Below are positions 22,801 through 36,700 of a DNA stretch of 64,000 nucleotides, piece after piece. Position 1 is the stretch's first letter. Every line of letters begins with the position of its first letter. The notes under the pieces were generated by a model. That model was not told the DNA's origin, searched no databases, and worked only from the letters and a program-made list of their open reading frames with translations. The position numbers and the translations under genes were made by a program. This stretch comes from Deroplatys truncata. Taxonomy: Eukaryota > Arthropoda > Insecta > Mantodea > Mantidae. Where the stretch lies: positions 19,931,001 through 19,995,000 of the forward strand of contig CM060979.1 of NCBI GenBank assembly GCA_030765065.1, given 5' to 3'.

Positions 22801-25800
22801 CCCATTGTACAAGTTTCTAGAACCACTACAAGAGCAATTACAGATGGAACAGCTACACCGCCCAAGATCAGTTGACATTGGAGGGAACTAGCCTCCGAAA
22901 CATGTCCTGGGAAATTTAAAAAGTGAATGTTGTTCTGTGTCATTAATCGACTCAGTTTTTATTCTTAATTGATTTCAACAACATTCTCATCCACTTTCAC
23001 AACCAACCGTTACTCCGGCAAGGGGAGAAGCACGACTCAATGCTGCCAATACATGCATACTAACGTCAGTGAGCAGTAAAACTATAGGGTGTAAGAAGCC
23101 AACTGGTTCAGTTCTAGGGACCAAAAGATAAGATGAGTGACGAGTACAAACTAGTTGTTGATACCCATAGCATAGGAGAGCCAAAAAACTACGAACTGGC
23201 TGCACAGTATTTTTCCGGTCCGCATTCTCGGCGCTCATTGCCATTTGCCACTATCATACAAAGGCGCGGTTAAAACCATACAACATTTTTTAAACTAATT
23301 TTAAAGGCTACCATCGTTGTTCATACATTTTTGGCACCTCTTTAAGAAACTATCCATCACTCGCTGTAGTTCATGTTGAGAAATGCTGGCAATTTCCTGG
23401 CGGATATTTTGTTTTAATTCTTCCAGGGTGTGTGGGTTTGTCTTGTACACTTCATTTTAAGTTATCCCAGAGATAGAAATCGCAGAGGGTTAGGTTGGGG
23501 GACCAAGGGGGCCACAAATCTCTACTAATCATTCTGTCCTCAAATGCACTTTCAATTGTTCTCATCGAAATATTGGCCGTATAAGCTGTTGCAGAGTCTT
23601 GTTGAAAAAAGGCAAAATCACGTTCCCTGGCTGTTAATTCTCTAAAAAAAATGGGGCAAAAATGTATTCACATATGTGTCGCAACTGTTGACTCGAAAAA
23701 AAATTGGCCCTATAACTCTTTCTCCGCTCATGGCGTACCATACACCAAATGTTTCATCATGAAGGGGTACTTCATGAACAGTATTACTGGCTGCGCTGTG
23801 TTTTTCCTCTGGGCGCGTGGAAACATGATAACACACTGCTGCTATAAATTTTTCAGGAGTAAAAATCCTTAGTATGGCTTCCTTCGGAAGGGAAGTAAAG
23901 CCAGTGGTCCCATGTCGATTTATGGTGCGTAAAAGAACCTCAAGCCTGATAAAGAGACCTCTAAGCAAAATTACCCGTCTTTCACGCCTAATATAGAATG
24001 GGACGCTAAGGACCATAGTAGTTAAAGAGCGTCCATAAATAAAACTCAATTTAATTTGGTGCTATAAAGAAGGTCAGGGTGTTGACGTGTTTTTGCTATT
24101 TATTTTTTTGTCCTGTACTAGTCACAAAGTATATTATGGCTCAGCATATGTTTTCTACTGCACAGCGTGTATTTATTTATGATTCGTATGTGTTAACTCA
24201 GTCAGTCGCCAAGTGAAAGTACTATTTGCAGAAAGATTTCCAAGTGTAAAAGTTCCAGGCCGTACAACAATTCATTAACTTTACAATAAATTTCAGGCCA
24301 CAGGAAGTGTTGAGGCTAAGAAATCTAAAAGATGGCGAAAGAGTTACAGGGTCAATTTTTTTCAAGTCAATAGTTGAAGCCTGTACATACGTGAATACAA
24401 TTTTGCCCCCTGAAAGTAGTTTTAAAAATGTTGTATGGTTTCATCCGCGCCTTTCTATGATAGGTTTATATTTGATCCACTTTTATACATGTGTTTCTAG
24501 CATTTATTTTGCCATTAAAATTCAGCTGAAATATTTCTTTTTGCTGTAAGGGGAGATGGGAGATTAAAAGCCCTATCCCGCCAATTTAAGTCTGTTAAAT
24601 TCATGACCCATTATTTCAGAAACCAAGATATCAAACTGAAATTTTTACAGCTTGTAGATGCATACCTTTTTAAGTTCACTGATCAACTTCTGTCCAGTAC
24701 ATTTGTAAATTAAGGAAGATGCATTATTTTCTTAATTATACCTTATTTCGATTTTTGTTCTTATTAACCTAAAATTTAATTCAGCTATCTTAAACAGTTT
24801 CTGATAAAAAGATTCATTTATACCAGAAAATGTCATTCACAGAAAAAGCTGCTCAAAGCAAAAATGGAGAGTACAAACTTGCATGTACTTACAAAGAAAG
24901 AAATCACATAGCTTGAGCAGACAGAAGCTGCCATATTTACAGTAGTACCAATTTGTAGATGAGCTTAAGTTTATCAGTCTACTCCAAAGTGTGTAGGAGT
25001 GGTGTAGAATTTACAGAACAGAATGGCAGATGCAATACCATTTTTAAAAATATAAATATCAAATTAAAGAGAGAATTCCAATCAATATGGCTGCACAAAA
25101 AAAACCAAAAATGTCAGTTTATGGCAAGTTTTGCCAGTTAGTCTTGCCTTATGCGGAGGGTGGATTGATATTTAGATAATGCAGTCATTCTGATATTCAG
25201 TAATGAAAAGTGCATGGAATGCAGTATTCTGTTGAAATTTTGTTTCTGCTATTTAGGCTATAAAGGTATGCATGCTTGTGTGTGTAAGAGAGTGAGAAAG
25301 AGGGAGAAGGTAGAACAGCTGTTAATGTCATTTGTGGATATTGTTTAGTTGATTGCTGTGACTGTGGCTTTAAGAAAACTATACTTCCTTGATCGAAAAA
25401 TGAAAAATATCTTTTTGCTTTGAAAAACTATTCACTTTTTCAGCGATGGACGAGTTTTGAGTGAGCCATTCATGAAACTGCCCTCACGTCGTGAATTACC
25501 AGACTATTATGAAATCATTAAAAAGCCTCTGGATATAAAGAAAATTCTGCAGCGTATTGATGAAGGAAAGGTAGGCTTAATGTACACACAGTGGCATGCC
25601 GATCCTTCTTAAATATTGTTGCTCTCCTTCAGTAATTGTTGTATTTGTGTAAGCATCAAGTAGTTTCTTGGTAGAACCTACAAACTCAGTAGCAAAACTC
25701 ATAAATTTTCAAAGATATTATTATCACTCTTCTATTCCACATAAATTTTTTTTGGAAAAGAGAGAAGTGCTTTTTATGGTATTTTGAATCATAAATGTTG

Positions 25801-28800
25801 TTTAATAGAACACTCTGCATGTATGTAAAGTAATTTTATGGACTGAACCAGTATAAAAAGCAAAAATGTAGGTGCTAGCCCATTGTAATAATTATTGGGG
25901 ATGTCGCTCTTTTTCTTCCATTTCCTATAAATATTCACTTTCTTCGCTTTATCCACTAAGATACTAGTATCCTAATATTGTGTGTATTAATTATTTTATT
26001 ATATTTACAAATTCTGCCAAGATATGGTTGCAAACTATAAATCAACCTAAATTAAAAATAATTTACATAGTCAAAATAATTTAATGTAGTGTTTGGTTTT
26101 TAACTCATTTGTGCGACCAAAAGGGCCAGAGTTCAAGTACAAACATATTCAAATTCTGCCGACACCTGGTGGTTAATTAAAGCAATTTACACAGTCAAAA
26201 CAATGTAATACATTAATTCATGTAACCTAACGTGCAAAACTTCAACAGAGATTAAATCAATATCCTTTCTTTAAAACAAGAATAAATGTTTATTGAACTT
26301 CATAGTAAATGAATTTTCTTTTCAAAACATTGTTCCCTAACAAAAGAGTCAGAATTTGGCTACCGTATGAAATAACCAAAATGTTTTTCAATTATTGTAC
26401 TTAGCATAAGTAAAATAAAATTATTTTCTTTTTTAAACTTAAGATTCAAATACCATAAAAAGTCATATAATGTTTGACTGTTGTAAAGAACTGAACATGC
26501 TAACACAACTTCTGTGCTCACATGTTAAGTTCTATATAACCGTTTAATATCATAAATAACTACTAACTTTATTGGTTAGAGATAAAAAGGAAAGAAGAAA
26601 GGTGATGTTCATTGGCTGATGTTTCTTGCATGTTTGCTTATAATTTTTTTTTTAATATATGTATACTATATTTTTACCAGTTTACACTAATTGATGGCTA
26701 ATGAGTAGTTATAATTCTTTGTTGGAAATGTAAATGAAGCAAGCAAAGAAACATGATTTTTCATATTTGAATCACACAACGTACATTGTGTATAGTGATT
26801 GCAAGTATAAAAACATAAGCAGACTTAAAATCTGAATTGGTGTGATACACATCATGGTATTTTCTTGGAAATTAAAATTAAATACCTGAGAATGTTAACA
26901 GTTGGGTCTATCAAGTAAATAATGTATTAACTTTGCTCAGCTCATTTACTCCAATGCAGTCTTTAGTTAATAATTAGCAATTTACACATAAAAGCATTAC
27001 CTAATCATAGCAGCATGCCTTTTAAACCTGATGTTTACAACTATTTGTAACTTTTGCTGAAGTAGATTTGAAGTAGTTGTTTTTTTAATTTTAACACATT
27101 GCTGCTACTGAAGTTTTTCACACTTATTCTGCATAGGAGTGATTGTAAAGTATAATATTACAGTATTTTTACATTTTCAAATACCTACTTTTAGAGTGTA
27201 GAAGAAGTATTGCTTTCCATCCAAACTGTTCATGTCAAGATGCCTACAGAAATGCATGTTTTGAGGTCCCTTGAATAATAAAAGAGAGCCTGTTTAGGTA
27301 GAGATCCCTGTATGAGAGGGGGAGGGAGAGAGAGAGAGAGAAGTTTTGTTGTGTTACACATTCACATGACTACTTCTGCCCTGTGTCATTTATTAGTACA
27401 AACCATTCTTATGAAAACTTACTTTTCTATCTGCTTCATTTTAATCAAGATAAAGTTTTCCAAAATAGCTACATTACACCTTTCGTTATAGATACAACGG
27501 GAATAGCGAAAGTCAAATGTTAAAGTACTAGACGCTATATGCTGGTCTTAAAGTTTCATACTCTTCCTATGACATTGCAAGAAAGAGCTGAAAATTGACA
27601 GCACTTTAAAAGAATGTCTTAACATTAAACAGTTTGAATCATTAATAACGGATATCTTGGAAATGGTTTATGCCACAAAAAAATTTGTGTTCTGTCTATG
27701 GTGTAACATTTACCACTTAACAAGAGTATACAAAATTCCTTTCAAATGAAGTGGACTTCACAGACTATTCCCAGAAAGGTCAAGGTAAGCATTTTATTTG
27801 TCATGTAAATATCTTTAATATATGGTATTGTAATAAAAATCATTAGAGCCATTTTTTAGAAAATCAAAAATTTTGAAAAATGTTCCATGTAAAGGATAGT
27901 GTGGGATGGGGGGATTTTCTTGAAAATCTTTGTGTAGCATCTTTGGAAGGTACTGATCCTAAATGCCAAAACTGGTATTTATCTGATTTTTCATTTTTGA
28001 GGGCTTTTTTAATTCAGGTGTCTCAAAACGTGTATTTCCAGTGAATCTCGATATAGAATTTTTGGATAGAATCCAATATCTTCTCTACCTTCTGTGTATG
28101 TGGTAGAAAAAGTAAAAACTAAGATAAATACTAAACGTGGTCCCAAAAATGCGACAAAATTTTAAGAAAACCTCCCAACCCAAACTACCTTTTGTATGGG
28201 AAAATTTGCATTATTTTGGATTTTCTCAAAAATATTTCTAACAATTTTTATTAAAATACTGCATTATGTAATATTTTTATGACAAATATAATGTGTATCT
28301 TGAATTTTGTCTGAATAGCTCATGAAGTCCTCTTCATTCTCAATGAATTTTAATGATGGGTAAGTGGTAAACCATAAGAGTTAGACAAAAGCTTACTACA
28401 TAAAAAAAATCTAGATCTCTTTAAAGCACAGAATTTATTTCAAATAACCTTTCTGTAGCAGCCATTTCTAAGATATTTGTTGTTACTGGTTTGAATCTTT
28501 CAATACTCTGTCATTTTTTAAAGTGCTGTCACCATTCAGTTATTTCTTGTGAGGTGTAATGAAACTGTTCTGCAAATGTTCATCCTTATTAACTTGAAGT
28601 AAGTAGAAAAATTAAGGTTTTGCAAGAATGGTTTGTAGAAGCTATATAATACCAAATGGTAGTGACTAGTCATGTGAATGCAACACATCAGATTTTTACC
28701 TAGATGTATCAAATGGCAGAACTCCTGATTTCAGCTTGTCTTCATATTCATTTTTCATTCCTCTTAATGTACTTTCAGTTCTACTACCTGAACAAAGTCA

Positions 28801-31800
28801 AATGCAGAAACATCCTTTCCTTAGAATTTGTATGCAGAAGCTAGAAACTGTGATGCATTTGGATTAGATTTCTTTTGCGAGTTGGAATTATTTACATGAA
28901 CATTTTTAGGCTTGTCCGCCTCATCATCAGCATTCTCAAACTAATACAGTATGTTTCTCTGTGGTCTTAGAAGGGGCTGGCTTTGACGTGATTGGTGGTT
29001 TGTCTACTGATTGTATGGTGAATTTCCAGCTGGTACTGTGTGGTGGCAAATCAAAATTCAGTACATTGTCATTCTCCTAAATGTCCAACTCTGTTGCGCA
29101 TCTGGCAGATTTTACAAGATATTGTATCTTATCATCTTAGGCATACGCCACATCATCTCGGTGGCCAGGGGGAGATGTGGCGTATGCCTAAGATGATAAG
29201 ATACACGACTCTCTGGGCACCGAGATCCGTGACAGCAGTCTGCCTGGGAGTAGGGGAACTAAGTGTTAGGGAGGGGATAGCGTCAGTGACGCCTGAGTTT
29301 TTAGCGTTGGTTTAACAGTCAGTCACTAAGTAAGATTCGTGCAGGAAAGATGTGCGACTGCTAAAGCACGATGTCCTCGTCGGTAGACAATGGGAAAAGA
29401 ATGTAAGTAATTGTACCAGTTGTTATCTCATTAAACCCTTAGCCATCCACTCTTTTGGAGTCTTAATTTGGTAGTGTAGTGTCCTTCCTCTCCTTTAAAG
29501 CCAGGTATTATGTTGGAATAGCCATTATTTTCGGTACTTTCTTTAGCTGCGTCCCTCGTCGTAGCCTCGCCATGTGAAGTTTTTGTTTAATTTGCCCGTA
29601 CCTCTTGCAAGCGAGTAGCTCCCATCTGTTCTTGTGAAGTAATTTAAAGAGAGGCTACGACAATATGTATTTCATTGTTGGTCTCTTCTCTTAAATATAC
29701 CAGGTGAGTCAGCTGCCCCTAGGTATTCATATCTATGCAACCCGCAGTTTATAGTCTAATGTGAAAACATTGACCCTTTTAGCAAACAAACTGTTATTGC
29801 AGCTCTGCCCTTCTATTCGGTACTATACGCAATTAGCATTAATGATTAAAGGCCTGAATGAGAAACAAAGAGCTGTGAAGGCCTTAAAAAAGACGGTGTT
29901 TCATGAATATAACGCTTGCAAGGAGATAGAGGAATGTTTTCCAGAAGAGCGGGGTAGACTATGTGGGTTTTGGCCGAGTGGATTAGCTGCCAGAATGTGA
30001 TGAAGCAAAGGTTAGTTTTGGAGGTTCAAATCTGATACAAACATCAAAGACTTTTGGTTCTTTATTTTTCTCTCTTTGTGTTTATTTTCTGTATTTTAGT
30101 GTACTAATTTATTTATTTTTGTTATTGGCTCTCCTGTGAGCCAAAGACATAAGAATTACAATCAGATAATTGTGTATCTGTTTACCCTGAAATCTGCACC
30201 GTATTTAGTGTTGTAAACCGTGTTATGTAGTTAGCTTTCATTGTTTTGGGTGCATATCGACGATATTAAATCTAACAATTTTTATTTCACTTCTTCTATC
30301 GACAAAGGAGTTGTAAATGTTCACAGTAAACAGAATAATAAATTGTTAAAGAGTTAAAGAAGTTAACAATAACAATTGTTAAATTTTTAAAGAAGTTCAT
30401 GGGTAAACAGAATAATAAATTGTTAAAAGAGTGTGCATTTCATCAACAAAGTAAATGTTCAAAATGATGACCCCCTACATCAATGCACATTTGTGTACAT
30501 TGCTGGAGAGACCTTCTTGGATGTTGTATAGCCGTAGATGATTTGGGCTTTGCGGTTCTTCTTCTTTGCGGTGGAAAACATGGCAATTATTCTATTTTGT
30601 ATACACTTATAATGTTATTTATATCATAATATCAATTATAGGCCCAAAGAAATAAAACAAAAGGTAATAAAAAGTTTGAATTTAACCCGAAGGATTTGAA
30701 CCCGAAATGAAGTAGCACAATATTAAAGCAACCATGATAATACCATTTGACCAATGCTACCTTGCGAGCTGAGGTTCCTATACGAATTAGTAATCGCAGA
30801 ACTAGACCCCACCTCGAATCTTCACACACTTTTTGCAGCATCATACAGTGTTTGAGCTCGTTTTGGTAGTTCTAATTCAAACAAATAAACTGCATCGGTA
30901 ATTACTGTATGATCTGAAATACGCCATAGTTTGTGACATAAGTGAAATTATCTGCCTAATGCTTAGCATTTTTTGACAAGACTGTACAACATTGACTGAT
31001 GGCATAAATCCAATTGGTCACACTGCGTAGATATGCCATTTTGTTTTCAAATGGTTTTGTCAACCACTGCATGTGATAGGTTGTTCCTTCAGGGGCGTTT
31101 TCAAAGGTGTGCATAAACGTATGCTAAATAATAAAAGTTTGTAAAATTGGCTAAAAGTGCTACTGCAGTTCCAAGTGTCAGGATGGGATGTTGTTTGTAT
31201 CGACATACATAGCGATTGCATTCTGTCCTGTAAAACACTTATGCACTGAGTTATCTATTCCTCCTCTATAAAGTGTTATGCAAATCAGCCATTAGAAGGC
31301 ATTCAAGAAAGGCATAAGTCAAATAGCACATTGCATAAATTGCAAAATAAATAGACAGGTGACTCACCTGGTATAATTCTGTTGCACATCTGGCAGATTT
31401 TATAAGCGATATATTTTGTTGTTGGTCAGCCTGAAGTGGTGAGCAAAGGCATATTTATCTGTGTTTTAGGTGTTCTTTAATATTTTTTTTCTTTCTTCCC
31501 CCCCCCCTCCCCCCATATATATTTGTTGCAATTTGCACAGTTTATTCTGTAAATACCGGACTTGTGCTCTGGGATGGAATCTTTAGATTGGTAAATAGTA
31601 TTTTTTGTAGGCTGAAGTTACTTTGGAAGGCTAATATGATTTTGTAGTCATTAAAATTTTTTTTGAATTTACAATATAGCTTTGGATGGTATACGAATTT
31701 CTTGAAGTTGGATTTGTCGTTTGTTTGATTTAGCTTTGTGCTGTCTGTGATCTGTTTCTGTTGTCTGAACTATTTAATCTTTTGTCAGTTAGTTGTGGAC

Positions 31801-32389
31801 TGATACCATTGTTTATATGCAGAGTGGCCATGACATCAAATTCAACGTAACAAAAGTCTCTAATACTACTATCATGCTAGTCTGTATCATGAGGTCATTG
31901 AGGTTTACAAACAAAAACAATTTCAATAGAAAACAAGAAACAGCCCGTATTTATAAAGTCTGGATGCTATTGTTAAATAATGCATATATAAAACCTTACC
32001 AAATAGAAGAACTCTTTAATAATCAGTACTCTTAACGGCACTAGGGTTGGAGGAGCAGAAACCAATAAGGATCAAGTAAAGTCTGGATCTAATGCTACAG
32101 AATTGTATGTATATTACACTAAAACATCACCTGAATCTATCGACAAGCAGCGCAATTAGTTGCATTGAGATTAATGGATCAGCAATCAATAAGAATCAAG
32201 AGGTCTGAACTGCTTCACATTAAAAGATGGTAAGCCTCCAAACTATCCTCACTCTGGCCATCACCAGTGAGAAGTCAACAATCCCTTTATGATGCCCAGT
32301 GAAGTCATGGGCGAAACAGGTGAATTGAATGTTGTACCATGGCCTACAAGCCCAGAATTTACATTTTATTGTATCAAATTTCCTTCAAA

Positions 32390-32450
<61 letters not shown>

Positions 32451-33714
32451 GAGGGTGGTCTGAAAAGTTTCCGACCTCAACATGAAGAGGGCAGCACTTG
32501 TAAATAAAAGCTAGTGAATTTTGTTGTTCATCTGTTGACAGTTACTCACCAACGTTTCAGCCATTTTGGATGCTCAGTTGTTATGTAACAGTCATTTGAG
32601 TGAGGTGATGTGAGTGTTTTTATGAAAATGGACAAAATCGAGTATCGAGCTGTCATTAAATATTTGTTGTTGAAAGGCAATACGTCTATGCAAATCAAAG
32701 ATGAGTTGGATTCTGTGTATGGGGACTCTGCACCAACATTTACCACAGTGAAATTTTGGGCAGCTGAATTTAAACATGGCCGTAAGAACTTTGGAGACGA
32801 ACATTCGGGACATCCAAAAATTGCAACTACCGACGAAAACACTGCCAAAGTTCACCAAATGGTGCTAGATGACCGCCGAATTAAAGTGAGAGAGATAGCA
32901 GAGGCTATGAACATGTCAAAAGAACATGTTTGGTACATATTAAATCAACATTTAGACATGAGAAAGCTGTCTGCGCATTGGGTGCCGCGTTTGCTCACGT
33001 TTGACCAAAAACGTGTTTGAATGAACATTTCCAACGCTCTGTTGGCGCAGTTTAGGTGCAATAAATCTGATTAATTACTGTAGATGAAACTTGGATACAC
33101 CATTATATGCCCAAAACAAAAATACAGTCCAAACAGTGGACTGCAAAGGGGGAACCGGCTCCAAAAAAAGCTAAAACTGTTTTTTCGGCTGGAAAAGTGA
33201 TGGCAACTGTTTTTTGTGATAGTCGTGGAGTTATTTTAATCGATTATCTTCAAAAAGGAAAAACCATTACAGGAGCATACTACGCATCATTACTTGACAA
33301 GCTGAAGGCAGAACTTGCGGAAAAACGGCCACATTTGCAGAAAAAGAAAATCCTGTTTCACCAAGACAACGCACAGTCTCACACCTCAGCGGTTGCAATG
33401 GCAAAAATCCACGAATTACGGTTTGAACTGCCTGACCATCCGCCTTACTCACCAGATCTAGACCCAAGCGACTTCTTTTTGTTCCCTCATCTGAAAATTG
33501 TGCTTGGAGGACAGAGATTTTCGTCGTCAAATGAAGAGGCAATCACCTTCGTGAACAATTATTTTGCAGAGAAAAATGCCGAGTACTATTTGGACGGGAA
33601 CATTGCTGGGAGAAGTGTGTAGAGTTACAAGGAGACTTATGTTGAAAAATAAAAAAAAAATCTGAAAAAATGTCTTGTATCTTTATTAGGTCGGAAACTT
33701 TTCAGACCAACCTC

Positions 33715-33784
<70 letters not shown>

Positions 33785-36700
33785 CCAGCTGTGTATGTAC
33801 AGCAATTCAACTAAATACTGTAACACAGGCTCTCTATATAAACGGCTTTTAATTCTGCATCAGTTGCAACAAAATTTGAAATATATAGTATAGATAAATG
33901 TTCTTCCAGGTTTTGTGCCTAACGATGCATAACATTTCTTCTTTCTGGCTCACCTCATTGGGGGTGGGGGTAGAGCATGTCTGCTTCACTGACACAGTAG
34001 CTGAGGTCATTAAGGCATAGACTTGTGAACAGGAGGTGTGTCCTTCAAATCCCACCAGGATCATCCTACCTGATGACTAAGGCTTTTTACAGGTTTTCCT
34101 CAGCACTCATAACTGGCAAATGCCAGGGAGGTACCCTAAACTGAAGTCTGGAATGTTCCCTTCCCAAATTTCTTTCCCCGATTATTTCATGTTATGTGTC
34201 ATCAGTGTCCATTGAATATCGGCTGAGTAATTTATCAGGATAAGGTTTTTCCTTATTCCCTGAAGACAAATGCCATGTATCTGTAGCTTTATTAGCTCTG
34301 GGCTCATTTGGGCATAATTTCAGAAATTTTATTCATTCTCCATCCAATATGATCTCGGTGATAACTGGTGAGTTGCAAGTTAGGAAGGGTGGCAATTGAT
34401 ATTTTCGCATTAAGCACACTTTGCACGGCAGATTTTATTCTACAGTATACCAGAAAATGTATGTAAACAAAAAGAACCATATAAATCAAAATATTCTGCA
34501 TATAATTTCTCCTTTGTTCAGTTTACTGCATGTATTTTTCAGCACATATCCTATTAGTGAAATTCAGAAATAAAATGTGCATAAAAAGCATCTATCAAGG
34601 GGAGCGTAAATTAAACTATATTAATAATTACTGTAGCAATGAGCCATTTGGCACTTATATTACTTGGTGCACCCATGGGTTAATGAATATCAGTTAAAAT
34701 TTCAGCGGAGAACACACGGTTTTCTAACAAATGGATATTTTGTGCTTTGTTTTCATAAAATAAATTATTTACAAATCTTAATCACATGCTTGCACATCAG
34801 TAAGTCTGTGTTTCATGAAATTATTTCTTCTAAGTTTTATTTCCTACTTTCTGTAATAATGTTTATTCAAATGTCAGGGTAAGAACATAATTTCTTAAGC
34901 GGAAACACACAGAGTTTATTTTTGCTCACTGCTCAAACTGATCTTGTGTGTAAACAATTATATGATGATACCAAGGAATCAACAGCACGCATTGGAAAAT
35001 GTTCAAGAGTGTAAAAATAAACTGTAGGAAAATTATTATGCATCTACATGCCTCACACAAAAACTAACTTAATGAATGTTGTTATAGATGAAGTCCATTC
35101 TCTTCTTCTTTTGCTGAGCAAAATTATTGAAATCAGAGCCTTCTCAATATAACATATGGTTAAAGCATTAAGTCTGTCTGTCTTCATTGTGTTCCTAGCA
35201 AACGTTTTTATCCTCTTTAAGAGTTGAAAAACATCACCTGATGTGGTTATGGCAAACGTGCAAATGATGCATTGCTATTTAAACTGCTCATTATGATTCC
35301 TTAACTAATTAATTTAACTTTAAATGCACATTTATAGTTTAACAATCTCTATCAAGAGCATACCACTTAACACTAAATTCACTGGTTAAGTTAGATATTT
35401 TACACAACATGTTCTTCCAAACCCTGTACGTAACTAACATGTTAATGTGTGAATCACAGTGTAAGCGCTTGCACTGTGATTGTGATGTGCAAACAAAAGC
35501 AACCAACATAGGTTGTAGTATTATTTATTTCCTGCTCTGAATCATTTTAACTCTACAGTGTTATACTTTAAATCACACTATAACTTAAGAATTCAATTTA
35601 AGATCAATTCATGTATCAGAATTAAATTTTAAACAGGACTGAATACATTTTCTTTCCCCTTATGGTGGTGGCAGTGAAATTGAATGAGACTATATGGAAA
35701 AGAACCCATGGTGAAGTGTCTTGGACTCCACCAAGTTACTATTACCTCTCTGCGCCTCGATTATAAAGCATTCCTCTCTGTATCTCACCTCTAGCAGTAT
35801 CCATCCACAAATGCAAGGTTTCCTGAACTGACTTGACATATTCTGTATAATGAAAATATTCACACTACTCGCTGTATAAGGATTAATGAAACATTTCAAA
35901 CAAAACAAAATCTATAAATTAAATCAGGGAGTGCAGAAATTAATACCGCAATGACATCTGATGATGTTGCTCCTTTCTTTTGTGTTTATTTACGGGTAGA
36001 GGCGTCCTCCATTGCCAGTTGCCACTGTGACCTACCCAATTAAAGGACATTAAACTTTAATTTTAAAAAAAAAAGTTCCATTCCTGCAGTGGCTCATATA
36101 AACTGATGCAGTAATTTGTATCACAAATTACTTAAATGTAAATAATGATTGTAATATGAATATGCATTTTTATGTGACATTGATTTGAGATATTTGTTTA
36201 TTGTAATTATTGTTGAGAAGTAAGTTTTTAATGCCTTACTGAAACTGACAATAATAGCGCGCAATAATGCAGCGAGGGGGTGAGCTGTTTATCATTATTG
36301 GAAACGAGGAAGTTGCGTAATGTTGGCGTGTTTTTCCGTTTAGAACCTTCTGGATTATTTCCCTAGAGCATATGTATTCATAATTTTCATTGGATATTAA
36401 AATAGACGCTAATGTTGGCGCGTTTTATTAGCCAATTGCAGTTCAGTTATAATCTTTAGGCATATCGGTGTGTATGGGTATAAAAGCCAAGTCAGAGATA
36501 GATCGCAGTCAGTTCATCAAAATTCTTTGTACACTACACGTCGCATTCCCGTCAGTTCGTCGAAAATATTTTCTATGATACACGTCGCCTTCAGTCCAGC
36601 AGAAATATTACACGTCGGCTATAGATTCACAAGTTACGCATAGCAGAATTATGAATAATCTAAAGTGTTGTAAGGTTAATTATACAAAAAGTTGAAGTAC

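Larger units (their letters stand above)
29697..31374. mobile_element. possible 1.7-kb TA-flanked inverted-repeat element
   Basis: The left end ataccaggtgagtcagctg (29697-29715) and the right end caggtgactcacctggtat (31356-31374) are inverted, with about 17 of 19 positions matching. TA can be read as a duplicated target. Near 30460-30540 the minus strand reads [18 protein letters not shown], like the C-terminus of a Tc1/mariner-type transposase. Two tRNA-like SINE heads lie inside. Confidence 0.5.

Noticed and set aside
29124..29204. microRNA precursor
   Set aside because: The stem is perfectly paired with a fairly large loop and lacks the mismatches usual for an animal pre-miRNA; there is no expression evidence.
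32393..33780. CRISPR-like or satellite array
   Set aside because: The repeated units are simple TA dinucleotides around a mariner; no spacer structure exists and the genome is eukaryotic.
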